This document shows, in pieces, positions 34,606-42,270 of a stretch of DNA of 64,000 nt; positions within the stretch are counted from its first letter, which is position 1, and the number at the start of each line of letters is the position of its first letter. The notes under the pieces are model-generated. The model was not told where the DNA came from. It did not search any database and saw nothing but the letters and a program-made list of their open reading frames with translations. Origin of the DNA: Paenibacillus macerans (GTDB taxonomy: Bacteria; Bacillota; Bacilli; Paenibacillales; Paenibacillaceae); contig NZ_UGSI01000002.1 in the NCBI RefSeq assembly GCF_900454495.1, forward strand, positions 620,001-684,000. Reading direction: 5' to 3'. Made by a program: the position numbers and the translations under genes.

Positions 34606-34914
34606 ATGAGCGATTTGTTGAAAAAGGCGATTTCTTTAGGTTGGGGCCTTACGATCGTGAGCAAGGAAAAGATCGAAGGGATTGTGGACGATCTGGTGAA
34701 GCGCGGCGAACTGGCTCCATCCGAATCGAAACAGCTGGTGGAGAAGCTGATCGACAAAGGCGCCGAGGAACAGGGAAGATTCAAGGAACTCGTTAACGAA
34801 CAGGTGAGATCCGCGCTTCAAACCATGGGGCTCGCCTCGGCCAAAGAGGTGGAGGAACTGACCCGCAGGGTGGCCGAACTGGAGCTGAAGCTCGCCGAGC
34901 TGCAGCAGCCGTAG
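34606..34914 (+). CDS. Small coiled-coil protein, phasin-like
   Basis: 102 residues. MSDLLKKAISLGWGLTIVSKEKIEG is followed by charged heptads ending VEELTRRVAELELKLAELQ, a predicted coiled coil. The pattern resembles the phasin/PhaF-like regulator family found next to ABC1/UbiB kinases. AAAGGATG precedes the ATG at 34606. It ends 4 bp before the UbiB-type gene, so the two are coupled. Confidence 0.72.
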   Translation: MSDLLKKAISLGWGLTIVSKEKIEGIVDDLVKRGELAPSESKQLVEKLIDKGAEEQGRFKELVNEQVRSALQTMGLASAKEVEELTRRVAELELKLAELQQP

Positions 34915-34918
34915 ACCC

Positions 34919-36592
34919 ATGGGCAGCTTTGTCCGTCATAACGGAAGATACCGGGAAATCGCCATGGCGCTGGTGCGCCATGGCTTTGGGTTTATGGCCG
35001 AAGAGATCGGGTTAACCCGGCTCATTCGAGGTCCGCTGCGGTGGTGGCGCAAGGCCGGGCCGCTGGAAACGCGAACTTTGGCCGAGCGGATCCGGCTGGT
35101 GCTGGAGGAATTGGGCCCGACCTTTATTAAGGCCGGGCAACTGGCCAGCACGCGCTCCGATTTGCTTCCGGAACCGATCGTTCAGGAGCTTGTCAAGCTT
35201 CAGGATCAGGTGCCGCCTTTTTCCGCCGAAGAAGCGAAGGCGATTTTGGAGCAGGAGCTGCAGATGCCGGTCGGGGAACTGCTGGCCAGCTTCGACGAGA
35301 CGCCGCTGGCCGCGGCGTCGATCGGGCAGGTTCACCGGGCGCGGCTGACGAGCGGCGAGCGGGTCGCCGTCAAAATTCAGCGTCCCGGCGTTATTCCGGT
35401 CATCGAGCGCGACCTGGACATTCTGAAGCACTTGACGGCGCTGGCGAATAAACGGTGGTCCTGGGTTTCCCAGTATCAAATTCCGCAGATGGTCGAGGAA
35501 TTTTCCCGGTCGATCCGGGCCGAGCTGGACTACAGCCATGAAGGGCGGAACATGGAGAAAATCCGCCGGCAATTCAAGGAAGGGGAAGGGATCTACATCC
35601 CCGGGGTTTATTGGCACTACACAACGTCCAAGGTGCTTACGATGGACTTTGTCGACGGCGTGCATTTGAACCGGCTGAACGGGCGGGCGGAAGTCCGCTT
35701 CGACCGGAAGACGATCGCCCAGCGCCTCGTGGATGCCCTGCTGCGGCAAATTTTTGAAGGCGGCTTCTTTCACGCCGACCCCCATCCCGGCAACCTGCTT
35801 GTGACGGAGCGGGGGGAGTTGGCGTTTATCGATTTCGGCATGGTCGGCCGGCTCAGCAGCGACATGAAGGACCACCTCTCCTCGCTGGTGATCGCTTTGA
35901 TGCGGCGCAGCACCGAAGGTATGGTGCGGGCTGTCTTACGCATGGGGCTGGTGGATGACGCCTCCGATACGGCGGGGCTGCGCATGGATCTGGAGCGGCT
36001 GCGGGACAGGTATTACGATATCCCCTTCGCCGAAATTCAGGTCGGCCAGGCGTTAAACGATCTGTTTGTGACCGCCCGGCGGCACCGGATCACCCTGCCC
36101 GCCGATCTCTTGCTGCTCGGGAAGGCGCTGCTTACGGTGGAAGGCGTGGCGCTAAGCCTTGACCCGAACTTGCGCATTCTCGACATGGCCGAGCCGTTCG
36201 GGCGCAAGCTGCTGCGGGAGAAATACGGGTCGCGCCGGCTCACGAAGAAGCTGATCGAAGGGGCGGCCGAATTGACCGATTCTGTGGTCGACCTGCCGCA
36301 GCAGCTGCGCCGGCTGTCGACGATGCTTGGCAAAGGGAAGATCAAGATGGAGATGGATTTCCCGGAGATGGAGCAGTTTCTCCGCAAGCTGGATCAAATC
36401 AGCAACCGTTTGTCCTTCAGCATCGTTCTCCTTTCGTTCAGCATCATCATGGTCGGCTTGATCGTCGGCTCGTCACTGAGCCGGCAGCCGACGATACTGT
36501 GGGACGTTCCGGCGATCGAAATCGGCTTCGTCGTGGCGCTGCTGATGTTCCTGTGGCTGCTGTATTCGATCTTCCGCTCGGGGCGGTTTTAG
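34919..36592 (+). CDS. ABC1/AarF/UbiB-type atypical kinase
   Basis: 557 residues. The family KxGQ motif is in FIKAGQLASTRSDLLP; then AAASIGQVHRARL (Ala-rich nucleotide loop), VAVKIQRPG, catalytic HADPHPGNLL and metal-binding IDFGMVGRL. Two membrane helices at the C-terminus (about 498-518 and 528-548) anchor it. UbiB-type proteins are ATPases needed for isoprenoid quinone synthesis or lipid handling. This organism would use menaquinone; the exact role is unknown. The start relies on coupling to the gene before; no strong ribosome binding site is seen. Confidence 0.9.
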   Translation: MGSFVRHNGRYREIAMALVRHGFGFMAEEIGLTRLIRGPLRWWRKAGPLETRTLAERIRLVLEELGPTFIKAGQLASTRSDLLPEPIVQELVKLQDQVPPFSAEEAKAILEQELQMPVGELLASFDETPLAAASIGQVHRARLTSGERVAVKIQRPGVIPVIERDLDILKHLTALANKRWSWVSQYQIPQMVEEFSRSIRAELDYSHEGRNMEKIRRQFKEGEGIYIPGVYWHYTTSKVLTMDFVDGVHLNRLNGRAEVRFDRKTIAQRLVDALLRQIFEGGFFHADPHPGNLLVTERGELAFIDFGMVGRLSSDMKDHLSSLVIALMRRSTEGMVRAVLRMGLVDDASDTAGLRMDLERLRDRYYDIPFAEIQVGQALNDLFVTARRHRITLPADLLLLGKALLTVEGVALSLDPNLRILDMAEPFGRKLLREKYGSRRLTKKLIEGAAELTDSVVDLPQQLRRLSTMLGKGKIKMEMDFPEMEQFLRKLDQISNRLSFSIVLLSFSIIMVGLIVGSSLSRQPTILWDVPAIEIGFVVALLMFLWLLYSIFRSGRF

Positions 36593-36690
36593 CTCGCCGT
36601 GCCGCGGATCGTCTGTTACAATAAGAAGGTTGCCGCCCCGAAACGGCGGCCGTTAAATCGGTTGAACCGGAAAATGGCTGAACAGAAACG

Positions 36691-36780
36691 GGATGAACCG
36701 GCAAAGAACGAATCGGCAAAGAACGAACTGGCAAAAGACGAATTGGCATAGGACAGACCGGCATTGGACGAACTGGAATT
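36691..36780 (+). repeat. Six tandem 15-bp units
   Basis: Units such as GAACGAATCGGCAAA and GAACGAACTGGCAAA follow each other without gaps. In one top-strand frame they read DEPAK-NESAK-NELAK-DELA then stop (from ATG 36673), a helical pentapeptide repeat, but no ribosome binding site is present, so I do not call a gene. Confidence 0.75.
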
Positions 36781-36889
36781 AGGTGCGCCGGCGATAGGTT
36801 GAAACCGGCGATGCGAGCATGGGGGCTGCCTCCCCCTGGCCTAGTCGGCATCATTCGTTCGGCTTATCCTAGAATATGAGGTGAATTTG

Positions 36890-38311
36890 TTGACGACTTT
36901 TGAAAACCTGGGCATTTCGCCCGCGCTGCTTCGCAGGCTGCGGGAACAAGGCATCGCCAATCCGACCCCGGTGCAGGCGGCGGCGATTCCGGCGCTGCTC
37001 GCCGGGGAGGACGCAATCGTGCAGGCGCAGACCGGCACGGGTAAGACGCTCGCTTTTTTGCTGCCGATTTTGGAGAACATCCGTCCGGACAAGCAGGAGG
37101 CCCAGGCGCTGATCATCACCCCGACCCGGGAGCTGGCGCTGCAGATTACGGCCGAGGCCCGCAAGCTGGCGCAAGCCCGGGAGGGCTTGTCTTTGCTGGC
37201 CGCCTATGGCGGACAGGATGTGGAGCGGCAACTGCGCAAGCTTAAGGGCGGCGCCCAGCTTGTCATCGGAACCCCCGGCCGGCTGCTCGACCACTTGCGG
37301 CGCGGCTCGCTGACGCTTGGCGCCGTGCGGATGCTGGTGCTTGATGAAGCGGATCAGATGCTGCATATGGGCTTTTTGGCCGAGGTGGAGGAGATCATTT
37401 TGCAGGTGCCGCGCAGCCGTCAGACGATGCTGTTCTCGGCGACGATGCCCGATCGTGTAAAGCGTTTGGCCCGCACGTACATGGATCGTCCGCGGGATAT
37501 CCGCGTTGCGGAAACGCCGCGCGTGACCTTAGACAGCATTCGGCAGGTTTTGGTGGAATGTACGGACCGGACGAAGCAGGCCGCGCTGATCGAGAAGATC
37601 CGCGGGGAGCGCCCGTATTTGGCGGTGATCTTTTGCCGGACGAAGCGGCGGGCGAGCAAGCTGAACGAGGCGCTGCAGGAGGCTGGATTTAAATCGGACG
37701 AACTGCACGGCGATCTGTCGCAGGCGAAACGCGAGCAGGTGATGCGCGCCTTCCGCGAGGCCAAGCTGGAGCTGCTGGTGGCTACGGATGTGGCGGCGCG
37801 CGGCATCGATGTCGAAGGAGTCACGCATGTGTTCAACTACGACATCCCGCATGACGTGGACAGCTACATCCACCGTATCGGGCGGACCGGCCGCGCCGGG
37901 CAGGAGGGCGTGGCGGTCACGTTTGCGGCGCCGAAGGACATCGAGGCGCTGCGCCTGATCGAGCGGGGTATCGACCGCAAGCTGGAGCGGCAGCGCTATG
38001 CTGCGGGCGGCGCGGGGAGCGGCGCCGCCCGGGGCTCCGCCGGCGGCCGGCTGGACTCGGCCCCGGTGGAGGAAACGGCGCGCCGCGCGAAGCACGGCGG
38101 CGCGAAGCGCGCGCCCGGCCGCCCTGGCCGCGAAGCGGCCGGCGGGCGCGGGCGCTCGGCCGGCGACGGTGGGGCGCCGGCACGGGGAAGCCGCGGCGCG
38201 GGGAAACGCCGCGGCGAAAGTGCGCGCACGCAGCGCGGCTCCGGCGGAGGCGCTGCGCGCGCGCAAGGGCAGAGCCGCCGCGGCGGCGGGCACGGGCGCC
38301 GGGGACGGTAG
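36890..38311 (+). CDS. DEAD-box ATP-dependent RNA helicase with RGG-like tail
   Basis: About 473 residues. Q motif FENLGIS...PTPVQ, Walker A AQTGTGKT, PTRELALQ, GTPGRLLD, VLDEADQ, SAT, ATDVAARGID and HRIGRTGRAG are all present. The C-terminal 110 residues are an extremely GC-rich Gly/Arg/Ala low-complexity tail, probably disordered and RNA-binding. GAGG at 36878-36881 favours the TTG at 36890 (MTTFENLG) over the GTG at 36881. Likely role in ribosome assembly or cold-stress RNA remodelling (family knowledge). Confidence 0.92.
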   Translation: MTTFENLGISPALLRRLREQGIANPTPVQAAAIPALLAGEDAIVQAQTGTGKTLAFLLPILENIRPDKQEAQALIITPTRELALQITAEARKLAQAREGLSLLAAYGGQDVERQLRKLKGGAQLVIGTPGRLLDHLRRGSLTLGAVRMLVLDEADQMLHMGFLAEVEEIILQVPRSRQTMLFSATMPDRVKRLARTYMDRPRDIRVAETPRVTLDSIRQVLVECTDRTKQAALIEKIRGERPYLAVIFCRTKRRASKLNEALQEAGFKSDELHGDLSQAKREQVMRAFREAKLELLVATDVAARGIDVEGVTHVFNYDIPHDVDSYIHRIGRTGRAGQEGVAVTFAAPKDIEALRLIERGIDRKLERQRYAAGGAGSGAARGSAGGRLDSAPVEETARRAKHGGAKRAPGRPGREAAGGRGRSAGDGGAPARGSRGAGKRRGESARTQRGSGGGAARAQGQSRRGGGHGRRGR

Positions 38312-38545
38312 CCCGGCGCCATTGGCAACCGGTGCGGCCGGTGCGGCGATCCCGGCGCGCTTTGCGCCAATATGCGATCCGGCGCGCCAGGAGCCGTGCG
38401 CCTTGGCCAATCCCGGCGCCGTCGTTATTTTCCATGCAACTAATTTCCTAAGGTTTTCGTTAAAATTATAGATGAATTGCAAAACAAGACTACAAGGTTT
38501 GTTGCTTAAAGCTGCTAGCGATCGACCTAATGGGGAGGAACCAGG

Positions 38546-39487
38546 ATGTACAGCAAGAAAGGCACGCTGACGGCAGCGGTCATATTGATGATGGCGGCGG
38601 CGCTTTTTGCGGGCTGCGGAGATAAAGAAGCGGACGCGCCGCAAGTTTCGTCACCGGGAACGGAGAATGCCGGGGAGGCAAACGGAGGAGCGGGCGCTGG
38701 AGGAAACGCCGCCGCGGGAGGCGAAACCGGGGACAATGGAGCGGTGAATCCTGATGATAACGCGAATAACCCGGCTGATTCCGGAACGGCGGGTTCGGGC
38801 GCGGGAAATGGGTCCGGTGCTGAAAATTCGCCTGGCCAAGGCCCGGCCGATTCCGGCGCCGACAACGGCCAAAGCGTGGATACGGCCGCGGCCTCCGATC
38901 CGTACAGCACCGCCGTTTTGATTAATAAGCAGTTTGCCTTGCCGGACGACTACGAGCCGAAGGATCTCGTGTATCCTGATGTCCGGTTCACGTTCAAGGA
39001 AAAAATCGAAAAGCGGATGATGCGCAAAGAGGCGGCGGAGGCTTTGAAGGAGCTGTTTGCCGGCGCCGAACAAGACGGAATCTATCTCGCCGGCGTATCC
39101 GCGTATCGTTCGCACAAAACGCAGACCGCTTTGTTTAACCGGTACGTAGAGAAGGACGGGGAAGAGAAAGCCAAAACCTACAGCGCCGTTCCCGGCCACA
39201 GCGAGCACGAGACCGGGCTGGCGATCGACGTTTCCGGCAGCGACGGCAAATGCGCGGCGGAAAGCTGCTTCGGCGATACGAAGGAAGCGGCCTGGCTGGC
39301 CGATCATGCAACGGAATACGGCTTTATTATCCGCTATCCGGAAGGCAAAGAGGACATTACCGGGTATAAATACGAGCCATGGCACCTCCGCTATGTCGGT
39401 AAAGAGATTGCGGCGGACATCGCCGAACGCGGCATTACGCTGGAAGAGTACTATGATGCCGTGCCGGTATCCGGCCAGCAACAATGA
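38546..39487 (+). CDS. VanY-type D,D-carboxypeptidase lipoprotein (peptidase M15)
   Basis: 313 residues. Lipobox LFAGC (Cys24), a Gly/Asn/Ala-rich linker (about 28-115), then a zinc M15B domain: YRSHKTQTALFNRYV, the SxHxxGxAxD motif GHSEHETGLAIDVSG and EPWHLRYVG (Glu and the third zinc His). It trims D-Ala from peptidoglycan stem peptides at the outer membrane surface. GGGGAGGAACC precedes the ATG. Monocistronic with its own terminator. No van regulatory genes are adjacent, so a housekeeping wall role is likelier than glycopeptide resistance. Confidence 0.93.
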   Translation: MYSKKGTLTAAVILMMAAALFAGCGDKEADAPQVSSPGTENAGEANGGAGAGGNAAAGGETGDNGAVNPDDNANNPADSGTAGSGAGNGSGAENSPGQGPADSGADNGQSVDTAAASDPYSTAVLINKQFALPDDYEPKDLVYPDVRFTFKEKIEKRMMRKEAAEALKELFAGAEQDGIYLAGVSAYRSHKTQTALFNRYVEKDGEEKAKTYSAVPGHSEHETGLAIDVSGSDGKCAAESCFGDTKEAAWLADHATEYGFIIRYPEGKEDITGYKYEPWHLRYVGKEIAADIAERGITLEEYYDAVPVSGQQQ

Positions 39488-39515
39488 ATATACAAGAATA
39501 AACGTCAAAACAAAA

Positions 39516-39537
39516 GGGCGCCTGTCGGCGTCTTTTT
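39516..39537 (+). terminator. Terminator of the carboxypeptidase gene
   Basis: GGCGCC-TGTC-GGCGTC followed by TTTTT. Confidence 0.75.
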
Positions 39538-39565
39538 CGCATGTTTGAGGGAATATAACGGCTTG

Positions 39566-39581
39566 ATTGGATTTTTCCAAT
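39566..39581. repeat. ATTGG-N6-CCAAT palindrome, copy 1
   Basis: ATTGGATTTTTCCAAT within GAATATAACGGCTTG-context; five relatives lie at 45188 and 51617-51804, with the flanking GGCTTG shared. Confidence 0.6.
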
Positions 39582-39693
39582 ATGAGGATGTATGAATTGT
39601 ATGGCTGATAGCATTAACGGCCGCCGCCGGCAACCGCTGAATGAATTCCGCTTGAGAGCAGGCCCGCTGAAGGGGTAAAAGTGAATTTAACAG

Positions 39694-39723
39694 TTGACAA
39701 ATGATAATGATTATCAGTATCTT
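39694..39723 (+). promoter_or_regulatory. Promoter with perfect Fur box
   Basis: TTGACA (39694-39699) with TATCTT (39718-39723) as a possible -10. Between them TGATAATGATTATCA (39702-39716) is a perfect 7-1-7 Fur box. Iron-bound Fur would repress the siderophore ATPase gene at 39882. The 160-bp leader in between shows nothing I recognise. Confidence 0.88.
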
Positions 39724-39881
39724 TAAAGATAAAGATGAAAAATAAATGAAGTCTTGATGAAGCTGAACATAGATGTTGGAAACTGGCGTGGATGAGCGCA
39801 AAATTAACGAATACGGATAAACGCATCTAAGCGCATAAACGCATGAGAAATTAAGGGCTGCATACGGAAAGGAAGAGTGCC

Positions 39882-40745
39882 ATGGTTTCATTAAAAACTT
39901 CCCATTTGGATATTGCCTACGAGGACCGCTTGATTGTCGAGGACTTGAATATTTCCATTCCGGAAGGAAAAATTACGGCGCTGGTTGGCGCCAACGGCTC
40001 CGGCAAATCCACGGTTTTAAAAACGATGGCCCGGATTTTGCAGCCGAAGGGCGGGACTGTACTGCTGAACGGCAAGTCGATTCATAAACAATCGACTCGG
40101 GAAGTCGCCAAGCAGCTGGCCATCCTGCCGCAGAACCCGACGGCGCCGGAGGGGCTGACGGTGTACGAATTGGTGTCGTACGGACGTTTTCCCCATCAAA
40201 AAGGCTTCGGCGGGTTAAAGGCGGAGGACCGCAAAATCGTCGAGTGGGCGATCGAAGCGACGCGGATGAACGAATTTGCCGATCGCGCTTTGGAGCATTT
40301 GTCCGGCGGGCAGCGTCAGCGGGCCTGGATCGCCATGGCGCTGGCACAGGAGACCGATATTCTGTTCCTCGACGAGCCGACGACCTTCCTCGACATGGCG
40401 CATCAACTGGAAGTGCTGCAGCTGTTGGAGGAATTGAACGCGGCATCGCAACGCACGATTGTGATGGTTGTGCATGACTTAAACCATGCCGCACGGTACG
40501 CCCATTATATGATCGCAATCAAAAAGGGCCAGGCCGTAGCTTCGGGAACTCCTGAAGAGGTGGTTACTTCCGCCGTGCTGCGCGACGTGTTCGGCATTGA
40601 AGCGGATATTGTAACGGACCCGCGCAGCGGGGTGCCGCTGTGTCTTCCTTACGAGCTCTACCGCGCCGCTGCCGAAGGCAAGGTGCGCCCTGCGGCCAAA
40701 GACGGGCGGGAGGAACCCGAGCGCAAAGTGGTTTCGTTCCTGTAG
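39882..40745 (+). CDS. Iron-siderophore ABC transporter ATPase (FecE/YusV-like)
   Basis: 287 residues. Walker A GANGSGKST, AILPQNPTAPEGLTV with the Q-loop, signature LSGGQRQRAWIAMALAQ, Walker B ILFLDEPTTFLDM and H-loop VVHDLNHAARYA; the FecE-type pattern is unmistakable. No permease or binding-protein gene is adjacent, which matches B. subtilis YusV, a shared ATPase for several siderophore importers. Controlled by the Fur box upstream. Probably co-transcribed with the reductase gene that starts 39 bp later. About 30 charged residues extend the C-terminus. Confidence 0.93.
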   Translation: MVSLKTSHLDIAYEDRLIVEDLNISIPEGKITALVGANGSGKSTVLKTMARILQPKGGTVLLNGKSIHKQSTREVAKQLAILPQNPTAPEGLTVYELVSYGRFPHQKGFGGLKAEDRKIVEWAIEATRMNEFADRALEHLSGGQRQRAWIAMALAQETDILFLDEPTTFLDMAHQLEVLQLLEELNAASQRTIVMVVHDLNHAARYAHYMIAIKKGQAVASGTPEEVVTSAVLRDVFGIEADIVTDPRSGVPLCLPYELYRAAAEGKVRPAAKDGREEPERKVVSFL

Positions 40746-40784
40746 TTGAAAACGGCGGGAGAAACAGGGCTGGAGGAAAAAAGA

Positions 40785-41591
40785 ATGCCAATCGATTATG
40801 AGCTGCTTGAACAGCAATTGGGAATCGTGACGAAGAAACGCCAAGACGCCCTGCTCACGATGCCGGCAGCCGAGCTGACGGATCGCGAACCTATGGAGTC
40901 TTTTCTGAAATTGTACCGGGAGCAGATTAAGGGGCTCGACATCCAGGTGGCGGCGACGTATTTCGCTGCCACCTGGCGGGCGTTGTGCACGGCGATGCAG
41001 TATATGCTGTCCGCGGCGCCGGGCCGGCTTTGTTTTTCGCTTGAAAATCTCACTATTCAGGTCGTTCTAGTCAATGATTTTCCGTGGGTTTATTTCGTCT
41101 TGAACGATCCGGGCGAAGCACCCTGGCCGCAAGGAGAACGGAACGCGTGGCGGGAAAACGAGCTGGGCGGATTCTACGCGGAGGCGCTGCGCCCGGTGAT
41201 GGAGAACATCGCGGCCGTATCCGGGGTGCCGCTGACGCAGCTGTGGGGGCAGATTCCGCTGGGCGTGCAGTATTATATCCGCGCGATCGCCGGCAAGCTG
41301 GAGGACGAGGCGCTGCGCTCCCGGCTGATGGAGGATTACGGCTATCTCGCCAAAGAGCTGCCTGCCGCGTGGTTTGGACTGAAGCGGAATCCTTTTAACG
41401 TTAAGGAGGTTTTGCTGGACGATCCTTACCGGCCGGGCGAGAAAACGCCGATGAAGCCGACTTGCTGCCTGGCCTACCGGACGGATACCGGGCACGGCTA
41501 TTGCTACGGCTGCCCGAAGCTGACCAAGCAGGAGAGGGAAGCCAAACGTCTTGAGATCATGGAAAAAATAGCCGCTTCCAAAGCGCAGTAA
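40785..41591 (+). CDS. FhuF-like ferric siderophore reductase (2Fe-2S)
   Basis: 268 residues. The C-terminus carries CCLAYRTDTGHGYCYGC, the CC-x10-C-x2-C cluster motif of FhuF-type reductases, which reduce Fe(III) in imported siderophores. The rest contains VLVNDFPWVYFVLND and a helical central region. GGAGG lies 8 nt before the ATG at 40785. Its pairing with a Fur-boxed siderophore ATPase supports release of iron after uptake. Confidence 0.87.
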   Translation: MPIDYELLEQQLGIVTKKRQDALLTMPAAELTDREPMESFLKLYREQIKGLDIQVAATYFAATWRALCTAMQYMLSAAPGRLCFSLENLTIQVVLVNDFPWVYFVLNDPGEAPWPQGERNAWRENELGGFYAEALRPVMENIAAVSGVPLTQLWGQIPLGVQYYIRAIAGKLEDEALRSRLMEDYGYLAKELPAAWFGLKRNPFNVKEVLLDDPYRPGEKTPMKPTCCLAYRTDTGHGYCYGCPKLTKQEREAKRLEIMEKIAASKAQ

Positions 41592-41598
41592 CTTGGCT

Positions 41599-41625
41599 GC
41601 CGCTTTCGGGAGCGGCTTTATTTTG
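41599..41625 (+). terminator. Terminator of the iron operon
   Basis: GCCGCT-TTCGGG-AGCGGC followed by TTTATTTT. Confidence 0.85.
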
Positions 41626-41748
41626 CGTTAACGGACCCCAACTGCCTTATTTGTTTGAAAAGACGGCGTTTTAGGTTACCTAATAATCAGCGCTCGACAG
41701 GGAGGGCCGGTAAGCGATCGTGGCAAGAAATATCGGCAGATCAATATC

Positions 41749-42056
41749 CGCTGTCCGGACGCTTTGCACGATTATCCCATTTGATCCGGAAGCAGAGAGG
41801 AATATAAGAGAGGAAGATAATTTCAGGAGAAGAAAATAGGTTTGGGAGAAGCAGACATGTTCGAGATCATTAGTTCGAGATCGTTAGACAGGTTTGTGAG
41901 AAGGAGGTTTAGGAGAAGTGATGCAGACATGCCAGGAGGAATGGGGCAAAACACCGGGAAAAATGAAAGGACCGTGATTAGCCCCTACCCTCCACCCCCT
42001 GAACAAGAGGGATAATCGTGCAAAGCAGCATGCAGGGATACCAAGACACGAACGCT
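41749..42056 (-). mobile_element. MITE-like relative of the IS1595-like element
   Basis: About 308 bp without a gene. CTTTGCACGATTATCCC (41762-41778) recurs inverted at 42009-42025. Read on the reverse strand, its left end (AGCGTTCGTGTCTTGG...) matches 25338-25391 and its right end (through CGCTGTCCG) matches 26600-26714, including the GGAGAAG-rich interior. It looks like an internal deletion derivative that would rely on a transposase in trans. Just left of it, 41637-41665 resembles the repeat at 17984. Confidence 0.75.
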
Positions 42057-42128
42057 ATCATAATTTATTTTGTCAAGCACTGATCTCGGTTTTGAGTCAA
42101 ATTGTGAATATTAAAAAATTATTTTTTC

Positions 42129-42216
42129 TTGCAATGTGAAAAATGTCACACTATAATATAAAACATAAGGTGAAACATTTCACAAGATTCCAGTTATTTA
42201 AGTGAACACTTTCACA
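42129..42216 (+). promoter_or_regulatory. nox promoter with three TGTGA-N6-TCACA-type operators
   Basis: TTGCAA (42129-42134), 17 nt, TATAAT (42152-42157). Palindromes TGTGAAAAATGTCACA (42135-42150), GGTGAAACATTTCACA (42169-42184) and AGTGAACACTTTCACA (42201-42216) are spaced 34 and 32 bp, about three turns. The first fills the promoter spacer and the others lie past the start site, a repressor layout. They resemble both Crp/Fnr and Rex (TTGTGAAAT-type) sites; NADH-sensing Rex suits an NADH oxidase. Confidence 0.72.
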
Positions 42217-42270
42217 TTATATGTCTGAATATGTGGAAAAATAAACAAACATTTCGAGGAGGAAACCATC

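Noticed and set aside
36673..36750. Short coding frame over the 15-bp repeats
   Set aside because: In frame and suggestive, but no Shine-Dalgarno and no promoter; reported only as a repeat.
38546..39487. Vancomycin resistance determinant
   Set aside because: Only a VanY-like carboxypeptidase is present; no vanHAX or vanRS genes are nearby.
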